Positions 8,871-18,465 of a stretch of 64,000 nucleotides of DNA are shown piece after piece. Position 1 is the stretch's first letter. Each line of letters begins with the position of its first letter. The stretch is from contig JAWXBR010000025.1 in the NCBI GenBank assembly GCA_034440235.1, positions 62,001 through 126,000 of the forward strand, written 5' to 3'. The notes under the pieces are model-generated. The model saw only the letters and a list, made by a program, of their open reading frames with translations, ran no database searches and was not told where the DNA came from. A program made the translations under genes and the position numbers. This DNA comes from JAWXBR01 sp034440235 (GTDB lineage: Bacteria; Bacteroidota; Ignavibacteria; Kapaibacteriales; Kapaibacteriaceae).

Positions 8871-10541
8871 TTAGCGCTGAATTGCTACCATAACACTCCC
8901 CTGCTCACCCGATGCCCACGTGGTACGGATAGAGTAGATGCCTGCTGGCACATCTTCGATTGGTAGCACAACAACCGACACATATTCGCCGCGCCAAACC
9001 TTCGCGCTGCGTCCAAGTCCATCTATAAGCTCAACAACCAGGTGCGACGTACCGCTACTTCGCGCTGAAGGCACGACGCGAATTTCGGTAGATGCAGGAT
9101 TTGGATAGGCAAGGGGCTTTGCCGCGTCATGTTGAGAGCGTACGCTTCCCGACGCAAGATCGATGACGTGCATCGAGGAAACACGGGTCTGTTTTCCCTT
9201 GGATTCTGCTTCAGCATCTAGCACGATTACTTCATTCATGATAGAACCGTCGGGTACACTAAGTCGTAGTCTATACAATTTCGAACCACCATTTGTTAAT
9301 CGATATGTCGTTCGCTGTGGAGTCTGCTTTTCCTCCAAGTCGTCGGAGATTGTCGCCGTAGGCATTGTCAGTCTCACACGTGTGTCGCCGATATGTTTTC
9401 CGTATACGTCGACATCTTCACAACGCAATTCGACCCCATTACGTAGAGTTCCAATATTGTCGACAATCAGGTCGACGTCGTTGCCAACTTCTATAGCTTC
9501 GCTAACCAAGTCGATTGTCGGACCTGACAATATTCGAAGTACCTCGGCGATACCAGAAAATTTACCATCACGTTCTCTGTTAAAACGTAGTTCACGCTTG
9601 TCTGAGTCTTCACATCGAACGACGATTTCTTCACCATTATGAACGAAGCCAGAATGAATAAGCTCCGGTCGCGTGCCGTTGATCACCAATGGATCTCGAT
9701 AATTTTGTCCATGGTGTGTTTCGCCGATTCCAAAGCTTGAGTCGGCTCGAACAGCAACAATGGTATCAGCAGTAATCACCCACATAGAGTCATAACGAGA
9801 TAAGTACCATACATTCGGGAAAACAACCAACCGTTTGGGATTCCATGGGTTATTGAATGAGATCTTAAAGAGCACACTGTCGAGCGTAATAAGCTTCGCT
9901 GTAGTAGCCTCCGGTGTGAGTTGTGCCGGATCGACCTTTTGCAGCGACAGTTGCTGCAGATTAGGCGGATATTCAGGAATTGACAGACTTAGGAAGCGTG
10001 GCTTGCCACCAAGCGTACCGAGGTGGAATGCTGGGTATCCAATGTTGACTGTGTGATAGGTGGTTACGTCAGATGTGAAAACTGTGAGAACTCCAGCGTT
10101 GCCTTGAGCGCCATACTGCTCATCAATTCGATCACCTGTGATATCTGCGTATCCCGAATGAAGACCTGCTCCGGCATTGAGAACAACTCTGCGTTGATTT
10201 GGCAGACAGACGTTCAGAAATAAACCTGAACCCGAGATAATGTCTGTTATCCCATTGTTGTCAATATCACGAACGTAATAAATGCCACGGAGCGAGTACG
10301 GATCTCCAGGCAGCTCTGCACGAACCGTAGACGTGTCGGAGAGGGTCTTTAGGTCATAAATACCATAGCCAACGCCGTCTGGTCCTTTCCAGAACTGTAC
10401 GTACCCTGCTTCACCTAGCTTCGGCAGGTATGTCGCTGCTCCAAGCCACGTCTTAAAGCGAATGGCAGGTTGCCATTCGGGCTGTGCAAACGTTGCAGTT
10501 GCGCCCACAAGCGACATTAGAATGAGCAGAAGAAGACCCAT
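8871..10541 (-). CDS. Secreted FG-GAP-like protein with type IX sorting domain
   Basis: A 556-residue secreted protein. I start it at an internal ATG (MGLLLLILMSLVGATATFAQ, a signal peptide) preceded by GAGGGA; the longer frame would run into trmB. Residues of about 90-160 contain phrases such as RDIDNNGITDIISGSG and DITGDRIDEQYG, like calcium-binding FG-GAP/VCBS propeller blades. The last 80 residues match a type A sorting domain: AYPNPASTEIRVV, then DVPAGIYSIRT and a final basic residue. Such domains direct export through the type IX system and attachment to the surface. The ligand or substrate is unknown. It is divergent from trmB. Confidence 0.82.
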   Translation of the reverse strand: MGLLLLILMSLVGATATFAQPEWQPAIRFKTWLGAATYLPKLGEAGYVQFWKGPDGVGYGIYDLKTLSDTSTVRAELPGDPYSLRGIYYVRDIDNNGITDIISGSGLFLNVCLPNQRRVVLNAGAGLHSGYADITGDRIDEQYGAQGNAGVLTVFTSDVTTYHTVNIGYPAFHLGTLGGKPRFLSLSIPEYPPNLQQLSLQKVDPAQLTPEATTAKLITLDSVLFKISFNNPWNPKRLVVFPNVWYLSRYDSMWVITADTIVAVRADSSFGIGETHHGQNYRDPLVINGTRPELIHSGFVHNGEEIVVRCEDSDKRELRFNRERDGKFSGIAEVLRILSGPTIDLVSEAIEVGNDVDLIVDNIGTLRNGVELRCEDVDVYGKHIGDTRVRLTMPTATISDDLEEKQTPQRTTYRLTNGGSKLYRLRLSVPDGSIMNEVIVLDAEAESKGKQTRVSSMHVIDLASGSVRSQHDAAKPLAYPNPASTEIRVVPSARSSGTSHLVVELIDGLGRSAKVWRGEYVSVVVLPIEDVPAGIYSIRTTWASGEQGSVMVAIQR

Positions 10542-10650
10542 GATTCCCTCACTGAAAAACGTTGACACATTATAGACTAGGTAGGCGTGCACCAAGCAGT
10601 AGAATATGACTGTGTAGAGCCGCTGCAGCGCCGTTCCTGTATTTTCGTGC

Positions 10651-11331
10651 GTGATTGATTGGAAGAAATACCCCATACCGCGCGTTCGGCATCATACAAG
10701 CTCGCAGTTGTACCTGCCGGCCTCTGGTCAGCAGCGGTTGCCGCAGTTGTATCCGCTGTCGATTGCAGAGGCAAGGTGGGATGATTGGTTTGCGAACGGA
10801 CGTGCCGCGCGCGTGCTCGATATTGGTTGTGGACGTGGCGGCTTTATGCTACAGCATGCACTTACCTACCCAGAACAAAACATCCTGGGTCTGGAGCTGC
10901 GCGGTACGTTGGTAGAGTGGATAAACGATGTCATCGAAGGCGAGGGTATTACGAATGCACGTGCGGTGTGGTATAGCGTGGCGAACGGACTCGATTTCAT
11001 ACCATCGGCATCGATCGATCACATTTTTTATCTTTTCCCCGACCCGTGGCCAAAGAAGCGGCATGTAAAACGACGAGCATTCACCGACAGTTTTCTCGAG
11101 CAACTGCATCGTGTTCTGGTGCCGGGTGGACGTCTCTATCTTGCAACAGATCGTGCCGATGTAGACCAGCAACAACGCTATCAAATCGCATCGCTTCCAC
11201 ATGAACGAGGTTTTGACATTCGAGAAGTACAAGAACCCGCGGACTGGCCATTCGATTTCAAGACCGATCAGCAACTATTCTGCGAGCGCAAGGGCATACC
11301 TTTCGTTACGTACTATGCAAGCCGCAGGTAA
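10651..11331 (+). CDS. trmB: tRNA (guanine-N7-)-methyltransferase
   Basis: It methylates N7 of G46 in the variable loop of tRNAs, using S-adenosylmethionine. The 226-residue protein has the SAM motif DIGCGRGGF at residues 57-65 and the TrmB signature YLFPDPWPKKRHVKRR at about 127-142, followed by FLEQLHRVLVPGGRLYLATD. All key blocks are present and the length is normal. The start is GTG (MIDWKKYPIP); no strong ribosome site is visible before it. It is the first gene of the plus-strand run that continues into aat with only a ten-base gap. Confidence 0.95.
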   Translation: MIDWKKYPIPRVRHHTSSQLYLPASGQQRLPQLYPLSIAEARWDDWFANGRAARVLDIGCGRGGFMLQHALTYPEQNILGLELRGTLVEWINDVIEGEGITNARAVWYSVANGLDFIPSASIDHIFYLFPDPWPKKRHVKRRAFTDSFLEQLHRVLVPGGRLYLATDRADVDQQQRYQIASLPHERGFDIREVQEPADWPFDFKTDQQLFCERKGIPFVTYYASRR

Positions 11332-11341
11332 CAGTTTTCTC

Positions 11342-11908
11342 ATGCCCGAGGTACTGCTTGTTGGGTACCGCAATGGTTTCTTCCCGATGGCAGAGTCGGG
11401 CACCGGACGTATTGCGTGGCACAGACCCGATCCGCGTGCGATTATTCCAACCGACAACGTGCATATAAGTCGTTCGCTACGCAAAGCAATTCAGCGTCAG
11501 ACTTTTCGCATTACGTTCAACACAGCGTTCGAAACAGTGGTAACACATTGCTCGTTGCGCGAAGAGTCGTGGATCTCAGACGAAATCATCGAGGCCTACA
11601 CCGGACTGCACGAAATGGGGTACGCACACAGTGTCGAAGCATGGCAAGGGTCTACCCTGGTAGGGGGCTTGTATGGTGTACACATAGGCGCCGCATTTTT
11701 TGGTGAATCGATGTTCTCTACAGTTTCGGATGCATCAAAGGTGGCTTTTGCGCATCTTGTAGCAAGGTTGGTTCGTCGCGAATTCAGACTACTAGACACA
11801 CAGTACATTAACGACTTCACTCGGTCGCTCGGAGCTGTCGAAATTCCTGATGCCGAATACACAGTATTGCTTGCAGATGCCATTGCACATACTTGCTCAT
11901 TTGCGTAA
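11342..11908 (+). CDS. aat: Leucyl/phenylalanyl-tRNA-protein transferase (short form)
   Basis: It adds Leu or Phe from a charged tRNA to proteins with N-terminal Arg or Lys, marking them for ClpAP in the N-degron pathway. I start at the ATG of MPEVLLVGYRNGFFPMAE, ten bases after trmB, giving 188 residues. An ATG 27 bases earlier is possible and would overlap trmB by 17 bases. Family motifs include WHRPDPRAII, HISRSLRK, EEWI-like EESWISDEIIEAY, HSVEAWQGSTLVGGLYGV and FFGESMFS. The short N-terminus lacks the extension of the 234-residue Escherichia coli enzyme, as in several other phyla. The 3' end overlaps the next gene. Confidence 0.92.
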   Translation: MPEVLLVGYRNGFFPMAESGTGRIAWHRPDPRAIIPTDNVHISRSLRKAIQRQTFRITFNTAFETVVTHCSLREESWISDEIIEAYTGLHEMGYAHSVEAWQGSTLVGGLYGVHIGAAFFGESMFSTVSDASKVAFAHLVARLVRREFRLLDTQYINDFTRSLGAVEIPDAEYTVLLADAIAHTCSFA

Positions 11909-13607
11909 GCCTTACGTGTGCGCCGTACGTACTGCGTGTTTGTGCGCCGTGCTTGCACTCGCGTCGTGCACGTCGGGCGTTGTAAAACGTAGCGCCTTAG
12001 CATGCCCCCTACCCGACCCGCCACCTGCATGCAGTCCATCTAACTTCAGCACGGTTACCTACGACACATCAAGCGCACGCTTTCCGCATTGGACGATTGC
12101 TCGCGTGCAAGGTGCGTCGAGTGAGCGTACGCAAGAGTGGGGACTAATTCCGGTTACCCCTCAACATGATTTACTTCTCGCAGGTGCGAACGCTGGCGAC
12201 ACGCGATACAACGACATCACACGAACGAAACCTTATCGCGTAGAGTCTCCGCCGTCGCGGCTTACATCTGAACGTGTGTTGCTAACACATGTACAGCCAG
12301 GCAACATCATGGGTGATGCTTCGCTGGCCTATATGTCGTTTAAGTCAGACCCACCGATTGTGGTTGAACTGTTAGCAGCACCGTATAACGTGCCGGTGTT
12401 TTGGGACGGACATCCTGCGACGTCGAGCGACGGAAAGGTTGTTGTGTTTGCGAGCGATAGAACAGATGCATTAGGTGGCACCGATCTGTGGTGGTATGTA
12501 AAGACACCATCGGGTGTAAGTATACCGAGACGATTGGGCATAGAAGTCAACACACCATGCGATGAACTCTCGCCACGCTTTGGTCCGGGCGATACTGTGC
12601 TGCTCTTCGCATCGGCCGGACATGCCACAAACGGTGGTTACGATTTGTTTAGCGCGCCAATTAAGCAGATGCCATCATCCATTAGCGATACGTTTCTGCT
12701 TGCACCTGCGAGAAATATTGGCTTACCTGTTAACACACCTGCCGACGAGCTGTTTCCGTTTATGCCCGACAACGAGACGTTGTATTATGGTTCGAATCAG
12801 GAGTCGGTGTCCGATTTCGACGTGTTTGTGTTATACCGCAAGCGTCGCGCTGTAGATGTAGAAGCACCGCTACAAGACACAACCCCGATCGTTGAAACGC
12901 CTCCGATCGTAGACGTTCCGCCACCAGATCGTACGCCGATACCGAAAGCAACGGTAACCGGACGTGTGGTAAATCAGCAAACAAACGAACCTATTCGTGA
13001 TGCGCAGGTAACGGCACGCGACGACAGTACTAAACAAGTTTTAGATGAAACACGCACCGATACATCGGGCACGTACGTGTTAAAAGTACCTGTGGACAGA
13101 CCGATTGAAGTCTCAGCGCAAACACCCGAACTCTTTTTCGACAGCTATGTGGTACAAGTGCCTAAACGAGACAGTGGCGTTGTAGTACGCAGAGATGCTG
13201 CAATGGAAATTCCCCTCTCGCTGTTCTTGCGGGTGAACTTTCCGACAAGCATCTATAAAGACCCCTATCCAAAGACCCTCGACTCGAATGGAAACGAAAC
13301 AGAGCAGGACTGGCAGTCTGCAATAGATCTTGTTGCGGCAAACGTGAAGCAGGCTGGTGGCGCACTAAAACGTTTGGTTCTCATTGGGCACACCGACGAT
13401 GTAGACACAGAAGAAAGCAACATCATACTCGGCAAAAACCGTGTGACGTTTGTAATCAACGAGCTCGTTAAGCGAGGCGTAGCAGAAGAACTCCTCGAAG
13501 GTAGAAGTGCTGGTGAACGGTTAACGCTATCGAAGCGCAAGGACGAGTCGGTAGATCAGTGGCGCAAGCGCTGTAGGCGCGTTGAATTGGTGAAGGTGAT
13601 GCGGTGA
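11877..13607 (+). CDS. OmpA-family lipoprotein with PD40 repeats and a carboxypeptidase-regulatory-like domain
   Basis: The 576-residue product begins with a long signal ending ALASC (Cys 31), a lipobox. Next come PD40/WD40-like blades at about residues 170-320, with phrases such as SSDGKVVVFASDR, DELSPRFGPGDTVLLF and DELFPFMPDNETLYYGSN. A carboxypeptidase-regulatory-like fold follows (TVTGRVVNQQTNEPIRDAQV). The C-terminus is an OmpA peptidoglycan-binding domain (LVLIGHTDDVDTEESNIILGKNR...GRSAGERL). This order resembles PorE-type periplasmic anchors of Bacteroidota. The start chosen is the second ATG, inside the end of aat. The stop overlaps the next start (TGATG), coupling it to a penicillin-binding protein. 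Confidence 0.85.
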   Translation: MPLHILAHLRKPYVCAVRTACLCAVLALASCTSGVVKRSALACPLPDPPPACSPSNFSTVTYDTSSARFPHWTIARVQGASSERTQEWGLIPVTPQHDLLLAGANAGDTRYNDITRTKPYRVESPPSRLTSERVLLTHVQPGNIMGDASLAYMSFKSDPPIVVELLAAPYNVPVFWDGHPATSSDGKVVVFASDRTDALGGTDLWWYVKTPSGVSIPRRLGIEVNTPCDELSPRFGPGDTVLLFASAGHATNGGYDLFSAPIKQMPSSISDTFLLAPARNIGLPVNTPADELFPFMPDNETLYYGSNQESVSDFDVFVLYRKRRAVDVEAPLQDTTPIVETPPIVDVPPPDRTPIPKATVTGRVVNQQTNEPIRDAQVTARDDSTKQVLDETRTDTSGTYVLKVPVDRPIEVSAQTPELFFDSYVVQVPKRDSGVVVRRDAAMEIPLSLFLRVNFPTSIYKDPYPKTLDSNGNETEQDWQSAIDLVAANVKQAGGALKRLVLIGHTDDVDTEESNIILGKNRVTFVINELVKRGVAEELLEGRSAGERLTLSKRKDESVDQWRKRCRRVELVKVMR

Positions 13608-15763
13608 TGCAGCGTCTAAACCACGTTAAGCCTCGGCACGTGCTGCGCGCCCTCATGTATGCGACTGCAGGCATAGCAGTTGTTGTGCTTGTGTTTGTTG
13701 CGTTTGTGCTGAGCGACGGACTCCCCACGCTCGAACAGCTAGAAAACCCGAAGCAGGATCTTGCTACGCAGGTGTTCAGCGCAGATGGTGTTCTACTCGA
13801 ACACTTTGCAACAACACGTCGCACGTACACACCATTCGATTCGATACCGACAACATTTGTTAAAGCACTTATTGCAACAGAAGACAGAGCCTTCTACGAT
13901 CATTGGGGCGTTCATACCATGCGCATTGTCAAGGCAATGGTAAAAAACGTTTTTGCTTTGAGAGCAAAAGAGGGCGCATCAACCATTACACAACAACTCG
14001 CACGAAATCTTTATTTCACGCAAGAACAGACAGTATCGAGAAAGGTGCGCGAAGCTTGGACTGCACTACAGATTGAACGTACGTACACGAAGAATGAAAT
14101 CCTTGAGCTGTACTCAAACACGGTGTATTACGGTCGCGGTGCGTACGGTATACGTGTGGCTTCGCAAGTCTACTTTAACAAAGAGCCAATGAAACTAACG
14201 CTCTCAGAGAGCGCATATTTGGTTGGACTGTTTAAGGCGCCGGAGCGTTATGCAAACGACGACAGTCTCGGCGTGGCGAGACGCAATCTTATTCTCGGCA
14301 TGATGAAGGATGCAGACTATATCGCAGAAGACCAATGGTCAAAAGCAACTGCAGAACCCCTTGCGCGTGCAAGCAGTGCCTCGACGTTGCGAGGCATAGC
14401 ACCTCACTTTGTTGAAATGGTTCGTCAGCAACTGAGCGTCGGAAGTGCTAAGCTTAAGGGTTTCGATTTGTATCGCGATGGCCTAATAATTCACACTACA
14501 CTAAACTCTCAGATTCAGCGCTACGCTAACGAAGCTGTGAGCGAACACCTGACGCAGTATCAAGCGCTGTTTGACAAATCGTGGTCATGGAAAGGACGAT
14601 CTCCTTTAGTGAACAGCATTATCGAACGTGCCGTTTATAAGAAGCCGGAGTACGTTGCAGCCAATTCGACAAAACGTAAAGAAATCCTCGATCGGTATAG
14701 ACGCAACAAAGCTTTTGTCGATTCGCTGAAGCGCGACCTAACAACCATTCAGACCGGACTTGTTGTAATAGACCCACGTACCGGCGGAATTCTTGCGCTC
14801 GTGGGCGCATCGCCGCAGAGCATGAAGATGAATCCTGCTGCACGGTACTCACTAAACCACGTATCACAAATACGGCGTCAACCAGGCTCGTCGTTCAAAC
14901 CGTTTGTGTATGCGGCTGCACTCGAAGACGGACTAAGTCCGGAGACCACCATCGAAAGCGGTCCGTTCAGCACCACCCTCGCCTCTGGCGTTGTATGGGC
15001 GCCACGAGGTGCAAGCAAGGCAGGAGGTCCAATGGCACTACGTGCTGCGCTTAAGTTTTCTGTGAATACGGTAGCAGCGAGACTAATTACTGAACACACA
15101 ACGCCTGGACGTGTAATTGATGTAAGCCAACGTTTGGGTATTACATCGCCAATGCAAGCAGTGCCTTCTCTCGCTCTTGGTTCTGTCGAAGTGTCGCCGC
15201 TCGAAATGACGTCGGCTTACGCAGCAATCGCAAACCAGGGTGTTGCAGTACAGTCGGTTAGCATTACACGCGTCGAAGACCGCATGGGCAACATTCTTTA
15301 CGATGCTCGCTTACCGCAAAACGTAAACGACGCGATAAGTCCAGAAGTCGCCCGCAACATGATCTCTATGATGCGCGGCGTTGTCGACGGTGGTACAGCC
15401 TCGAGCATTCGTAAGTTTTTCAAGTATGATGCTGCTGGTAAAACCGGCACAACAAACGATTTCGCCGACGCATGGTTTGTTGGCTTCACACCCCAGCTTA
15501 CGGCAGGTGTGTGGGTTGGCTTCGACGACAGACGTGTAATGTTTCAGGGCGATTATGGGCAAGGGGGCCGCGCGGCTGCGCCCGCATGGGGCCGCTTGAT
15601 GCAAAAGGTGTACAACGATCCTCAGCTCGGATATCGTCAGACGACCTTCAAGGTTGCGAAGGACTCGAACGACATTGCAGATCCAGCGTTGATAAAAGAC
15701 CCGCCGCGAGAAAACATAGACGACGATACAACTACAGCAACTCCGCCTGTGCCACCGCGATGA
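13607..15763 (+). CDS. Class A penicillin-binding protein (PBP1A type)
   Basis: A bifunctional enzyme that polymerises glycan strands and cross-links peptides at the inner-membrane surface. Residues 15-40 form a membrane anchor. The GT51 domain has EDRAFYDHWGVH, GASTITQQLARNLYF and RKVREAWTALQIERTYTKNE, plus ELYSNTVYYGRGAYGI. The transpeptidase domain carries the SxxK motif in PGSSFKPFVYAAALE, SVNT as the SxN motif and KTGTTNDFADAWF as KTG. At 718 residues it is of normal length. ATG is taken as the start; a GTG one codon earlier is possible. Its start overlaps the OmpA-lipoprotein stop and its stop overlaps the next ATG. Confidence 0.95.
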   Translation: MQRLNHVKPRHVLRALMYATAGIAVVVLVFVAFVLSDGLPTLEQLENPKQDLATQVFSADGVLLEHFATTRRTYTPFDSIPTTFVKALIATEDRAFYDHWGVHTMRIVKAMVKNVFALRAKEGASTITQQLARNLYFTQEQTVSRKVREAWTALQIERTYTKNEILELYSNTVYYGRGAYGIRVASQVYFNKEPMKLTLSESAYLVGLFKAPERYANDDSLGVARRNLILGMMKDADYIAEDQWSKATAEPLARASSASTLRGIAPHFVEMVRQQLSVGSAKLKGFDLYRDGLIIHTTLNSQIQRYANEAVSEHLTQYQALFDKSWSWKGRSPLVNSIIERAVYKKPEYVAANSTKRKEILDRYRRNKAFVDSLKRDLTTIQTGLVVIDPRTGGILALVGASPQSMKMNPAARYSLNHVSQIRRQPGSSFKPFVYAAALEDGLSPETTIESGPFSTTLASGVVWAPRGASKAGGPMALRAALKFSVNTVAARLITEHTTPGRVIDVSQRLGITSPMQAVPSLALGSVEVSPLEMTSAYAAIANQGVAVQSVSITRVEDRMGNILYDARLPQNVNDAISPEVARNMISMMRGVVDGGTASSIRKFFKYDAAGKTGTTNDFADAWFVGFTPQLTAGVWVGFDDRRVMFQGDYGQGGRAAAPAWGRLMQKVYNDPQLGYRQTTFKVAKDSNDIADPALIKDPPRENIDDDTTTATPPVPPR

Positions 15764-16482
15764 AACAGCACGTATCAGAGCAGACGCTTCAGTCAGACGA
15801 CCACTGGTCGTTTACCGATGGCACAACGCTACCCATTGGGACGATGTATTGCATCGGCCGCAATTATTCTGCGCATGCACGCGAGATGGGTGTAGAGGTA
15901 AGCGACAAGCCCCTTGTGTTCATCAAGCCCCCTACCGCGTATGTGAAGAGTGGCGGCGTAGTTGTTCTTCCAGAGTGGTCGCAGAATATTCATCATGAAG
16001 TTGAATTGGTTGTCGTGATGGGTTCTAATGGCGTTGCGGGCATTGGTGTTGGACTAGATTTAACTGCACGTGATGTGCAGGCGATTGCGAAAGAGCGAGG
16101 CGAGCCATGGGCTGTTGCGAAGGGTTGGCGCGGGTCGGCACCGGTGTCTGACATTGTGCCGATGTCAGTAGCAGGGAACGGTCCATGGGACATCTACCTT
16201 ACGATCAATGGTGAACAACGTCAGCACGCTTATACATCGCTAATGGAGCGTACGATAGAAGAGCTCGTAGAGTATATCGACAACATCTTCGCTCTGCGCA
16301 AAGGCGATTGTATTTTTACAGGCACACCCGAAGGGGTTGCACGATGTGTTGCTGGTGATGTAGCTGTTGCTCGACTCGGTGTTGGTTCAAGTCACGGTGC
16401 AATTTCAGACCTCAGTGCTATCTCGGGCATCAACGCTAACTCAATAAATGTACTTGCTTCGCTCACTGTTTCTTTTGCCTAG
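15760..16482 (+). CDS. Fumarylacetoacetate hydrolase (FAH) family protein
   Basis: A 240-residue single-domain FAH-fold enzyme of the FAHD1/acylpyruvase type. Known members hydrolyse acylpyruvates, decarboxylate oxaloacetate, or isomerise and decarboxylate in aromatic breakdown. Conserved blocks are YCIGRNYSAHAREM, PLVFIKPPTAYV, HHEVELVVVMG (metal-binding glutamates) and IFTGTPEGVARCVAGD. The true start is the ATG that overlaps the penicillin-binding protein stop (ATGA); the long in-frame extension upstream is shadow of that gene. No other gene of an aromatic pathway except kmo is near, so the substrate cannot be named. Confidence 0.88.
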   Translation: MKQHVSEQTLQSDDHWSFTDGTTLPIGTMYCIGRNYSAHAREMGVEVSDKPLVFIKPPTAYVKSGGVVVLPEWSQNIHHEVELVVVMGSNGVAGIGVGLDLTARDVQAIAKERGEPWAVAKGWRGSAPVSDIVPMSVAGNGPWDIYLTINGEQRQHAYTSLMERTIEELVEYIDNIFALRKGDCIFTGTPEGVARCVAGDVAVARLGVGSSHGAISDLSAISGINANSINVLASLTVSFA

Positions 16483-16488
16483 GTAAGC

Positions 16489-17886
16489 ATGCAACGATTT
16501 TTACTCTTTCTATGTGTTGTGCTTGTATCGACGTCATTCGTGAGTTGCATTAGCTACACACGATTCGAGAAAGACGTCCATACCATTACCGAATCCGACA
16601 CCACGGTCGCAGAGCGTGTTACCAACCAGCCCGGTGACAGAGATAACGGCGTTATCTACCCATCGTCGCGTACGGTAACTGTTTCGCGCAAGATGGTGCA
16701 GCGTGATAGTGTCGTCGAACGTGCCTACCCGAATTTCATTCGACTCGGACTCTTCGAAGGTGTCGGTCTCATTGGATCGGCAACAGACGGGGCGCATAGC
16801 ACGAACACCGGACTATTTGGGTTGTTTCATGACATCGACGAGACATTTTTCAATGTCAAGAAAGACACAACTGCCTCACGTCTATTCGCAGGCGAGATCT
16901 ACCGCATGGGAATCGCAGAATGGCGTCTGCATTGGTTCGATGAAGCGCCAGGTTGGAGCTGGGGAGTAACCGCACTCGAGTTTATTATTCCGGACGACCT
17001 AACGCGTCACAACCTTACCGGCGCCGGCGTTCTTTCTATTCGTAAACGTTTTTATATAAAAAATACAATACCGTATGCAGCAATAACGCCCTTCTTTTCT
17101 GTCGCATTTGCTCCGTCGACGTACGCACACACAGGAGTGTCGGCGGACCTAGGAAGTATAGGCGGCCTCAATCTTCGTCTCTACGGAGGTGTAGTTCTGG
17201 GTGTACCCGTGACCATGGTGTTTAAAAACCGCGTGTTGTTTCCATACTTGGGCGTTGGCATCTCTGTGTTCGATTTCCTGAACAAGGAAGAAGAACTAAA
17301 TGTTGAATGGAAGTACCACGAACATTCTGCGTGGGACTTGAGCATTGCCGAGCTGATTATTGCGGGTGCGAACGTCGACGATCCGGTGTTTATACGAAAG
17401 GACACATCAGCACCATCGCTAATTCTTACTGGCTTCCTTGCTCGTGCCGTTTCTGCTTCAATTGCGTTGCCGCTGTTAGACTATAGACTAACGCTGGGTA
17501 CATCATTGGGAAGTTTTATTGGGCTCGGCCTGAATGAGTTTGCTCTTGGTATTCTGCCGCTACGTGCAAGCTACATTTGGCATCCGTTCGAAACCGATTT
17601 AGTTGTAGAACCATTCTTCGAGGTTGCATTCGCTCCGTCGAATTTTGTGCACCTTGGCTTTCGCGGACAGATCACACTTGCAGAGCAAGTATCGCTCATC
17701 ATACAAGGTGGCTACGTAAACGGAGGTACTGGGTCGTTAGCTGGCTTCAACCTTAACCAAGATCGAGTCAGAGGCAACAACCCAACACAGTTCAGCGCAA
17801 TCTATCTGGGATTCGGCGCTGCGTTCTTCGACCGAATGTTTAGTCGCAAAGACTTGCGCTACGGCAAGGGTTACCCGCATGAATAG
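16489..17886 (+). CDS. Outer-membrane lipoprotein, probable beta-barrel, unknown function
   Basis: A 465-residue protein with signal MQRFLLFLCVVLVSTSFVSC, where Cys 20 closes a lipobox. Much of the rest alternates polar and hydrophobic residues with glycine turns, as in outer-membrane strands (for example NLRLYGGVVLGVPVTMVF and LGVGISVFDFL). A segment ending FFEVAFAPSNFVHLGFRG echoes an earlier one, FFSVAFAPSTYAHTGVS, so the protein may contain two similar halves. I do not recognise a family. It follows the FAH gene by six bases and overlaps the next gene by eight, so it belongs to the same transcript. Confidence 0.7.
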   Translation: MQRFLLFLCVVLVSTSFVSCISYTRFEKDVHTITESDTTVAERVTNQPGDRDNGVIYPSSRTVTVSRKMVQRDSVVERAYPNFIRLGLFEGVGLIGSATDGAHSTNTGLFGLFHDIDETFFNVKKDTTASRLFAGEIYRMGIAEWRLHWFDEAPGWSWGVTALEFIIPDDLTRHNLTGAGVLSIRKRFYIKNTIPYAAITPFFSVAFAPSTYAHTGVSADLGSIGGLNLRLYGGVVLGVPVTMVFKNRVLFPYLGVGISVFDFLNKEEELNVEWKYHEHSAWDLSIAELIIAGANVDDPVFIRKDTSAPSLILTGFLARAVSASIALPLLDYRLTLGTSLGSFIGLGLNEFALGILPLRASYIWHPFETDLVVEPFFEVAFAPSNFVHLGFRGQITLAEQVSLIIQGGYVNGGTGSLAGFNLNQDRVRGNNPTQFSAIYLGFGAAFFDRMFSRKDLRYGKGYPHE

Positions 17887-18454
17887 TCTTTATGTGTTAT
17901 TGATTGTGTTTGCGTGCTGTTCGTGCAGATTTGGCGACCTATCTGTGTTTTCGTTGCAACCCAACACCGCCTTCCCAATCGAAGGCAAGATTATTGACAG
18001 TATCGATGCAGTAGATGTGTATGCAAAAAACGCATTTACGCTTGCCAGTGGTGGCGGAGTTGCTCTTCGCAGCAAGGTGCTAACCGACGGTGTTATTAGT
18101 ATGCAGCTGGCCTTAAAGGCAGGCAATTCTGTAACACTACAGACGCGTACAACACCGCACTCTGACAGCGTGCTTAGCGATCCTGGTATCTCGATCACAA
18201 TTCGCAACGGCTCAGTTACCGTGTCACCGTTCGTGCCTCTGGTTTCTGTGCCGGTTGTCGTGCAACCCGATGTGCCATTCATTGTCGAGATCGAAAACGA
18301 CGGACACTGGATTGACATTACTGTCGCATGTAGACACATCGGACGTTTCTCAACAATGCGTCCAGCTACAGAGTGGGTTCTCGTTCGCAGCAACGACCTG
18401 GCAAGCTGTACGGTTGTCGATCCTGTTTTTCGCTTGCTCTACACCGAAGAATAA
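17879..18454 (+). CDS. Small lipoprotein of unknown function
   Basis: The 191-residue product begins MNSLYVLLIVFACCSC, a short signal with several candidate lipidation cysteines. The body is rich in beta-strand-forming residues (VALRSKVLTDGVISMQLALKA, VEIENDGHWIDITVACRHIG) and resembles the laminin-G/concanavalin-like sandwich used to bind sugars, but I cannot assign a family. It overlaps the preceding lipoprotein gene by eight bases and precedes kmo by eleven, so the two lipoproteins probably act together at the envelope. Confidence 0.65.
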   Translation: MNSLYVLLIVFACCSCRFGDLSVFSLQPNTAFPIEGKIIDSIDAVDVYAKNAFTLASGGGVALRSKVLTDGVISMQLALKAGNSVTLQTRTTPHSDSVLSDPGISITIRNGSVTVSPFVPLVSVPVVVQPDVPFIVEIENDGHWIDITVACRHIGRFSTMRPATEWVLVRSNDLASCTVVDPVFRLLYTEE

Positions 18455-18465
18455 CAACGCTATAC

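Noticed and set aside
15472..15759. An N-terminal extension of the FAH-family enzyme
   Set aside because: The added residues are a shadow of the penicillin-binding protein gene. The ATG at 15760 matches the family start and overlaps the preceding stop in the usual ATGA way.
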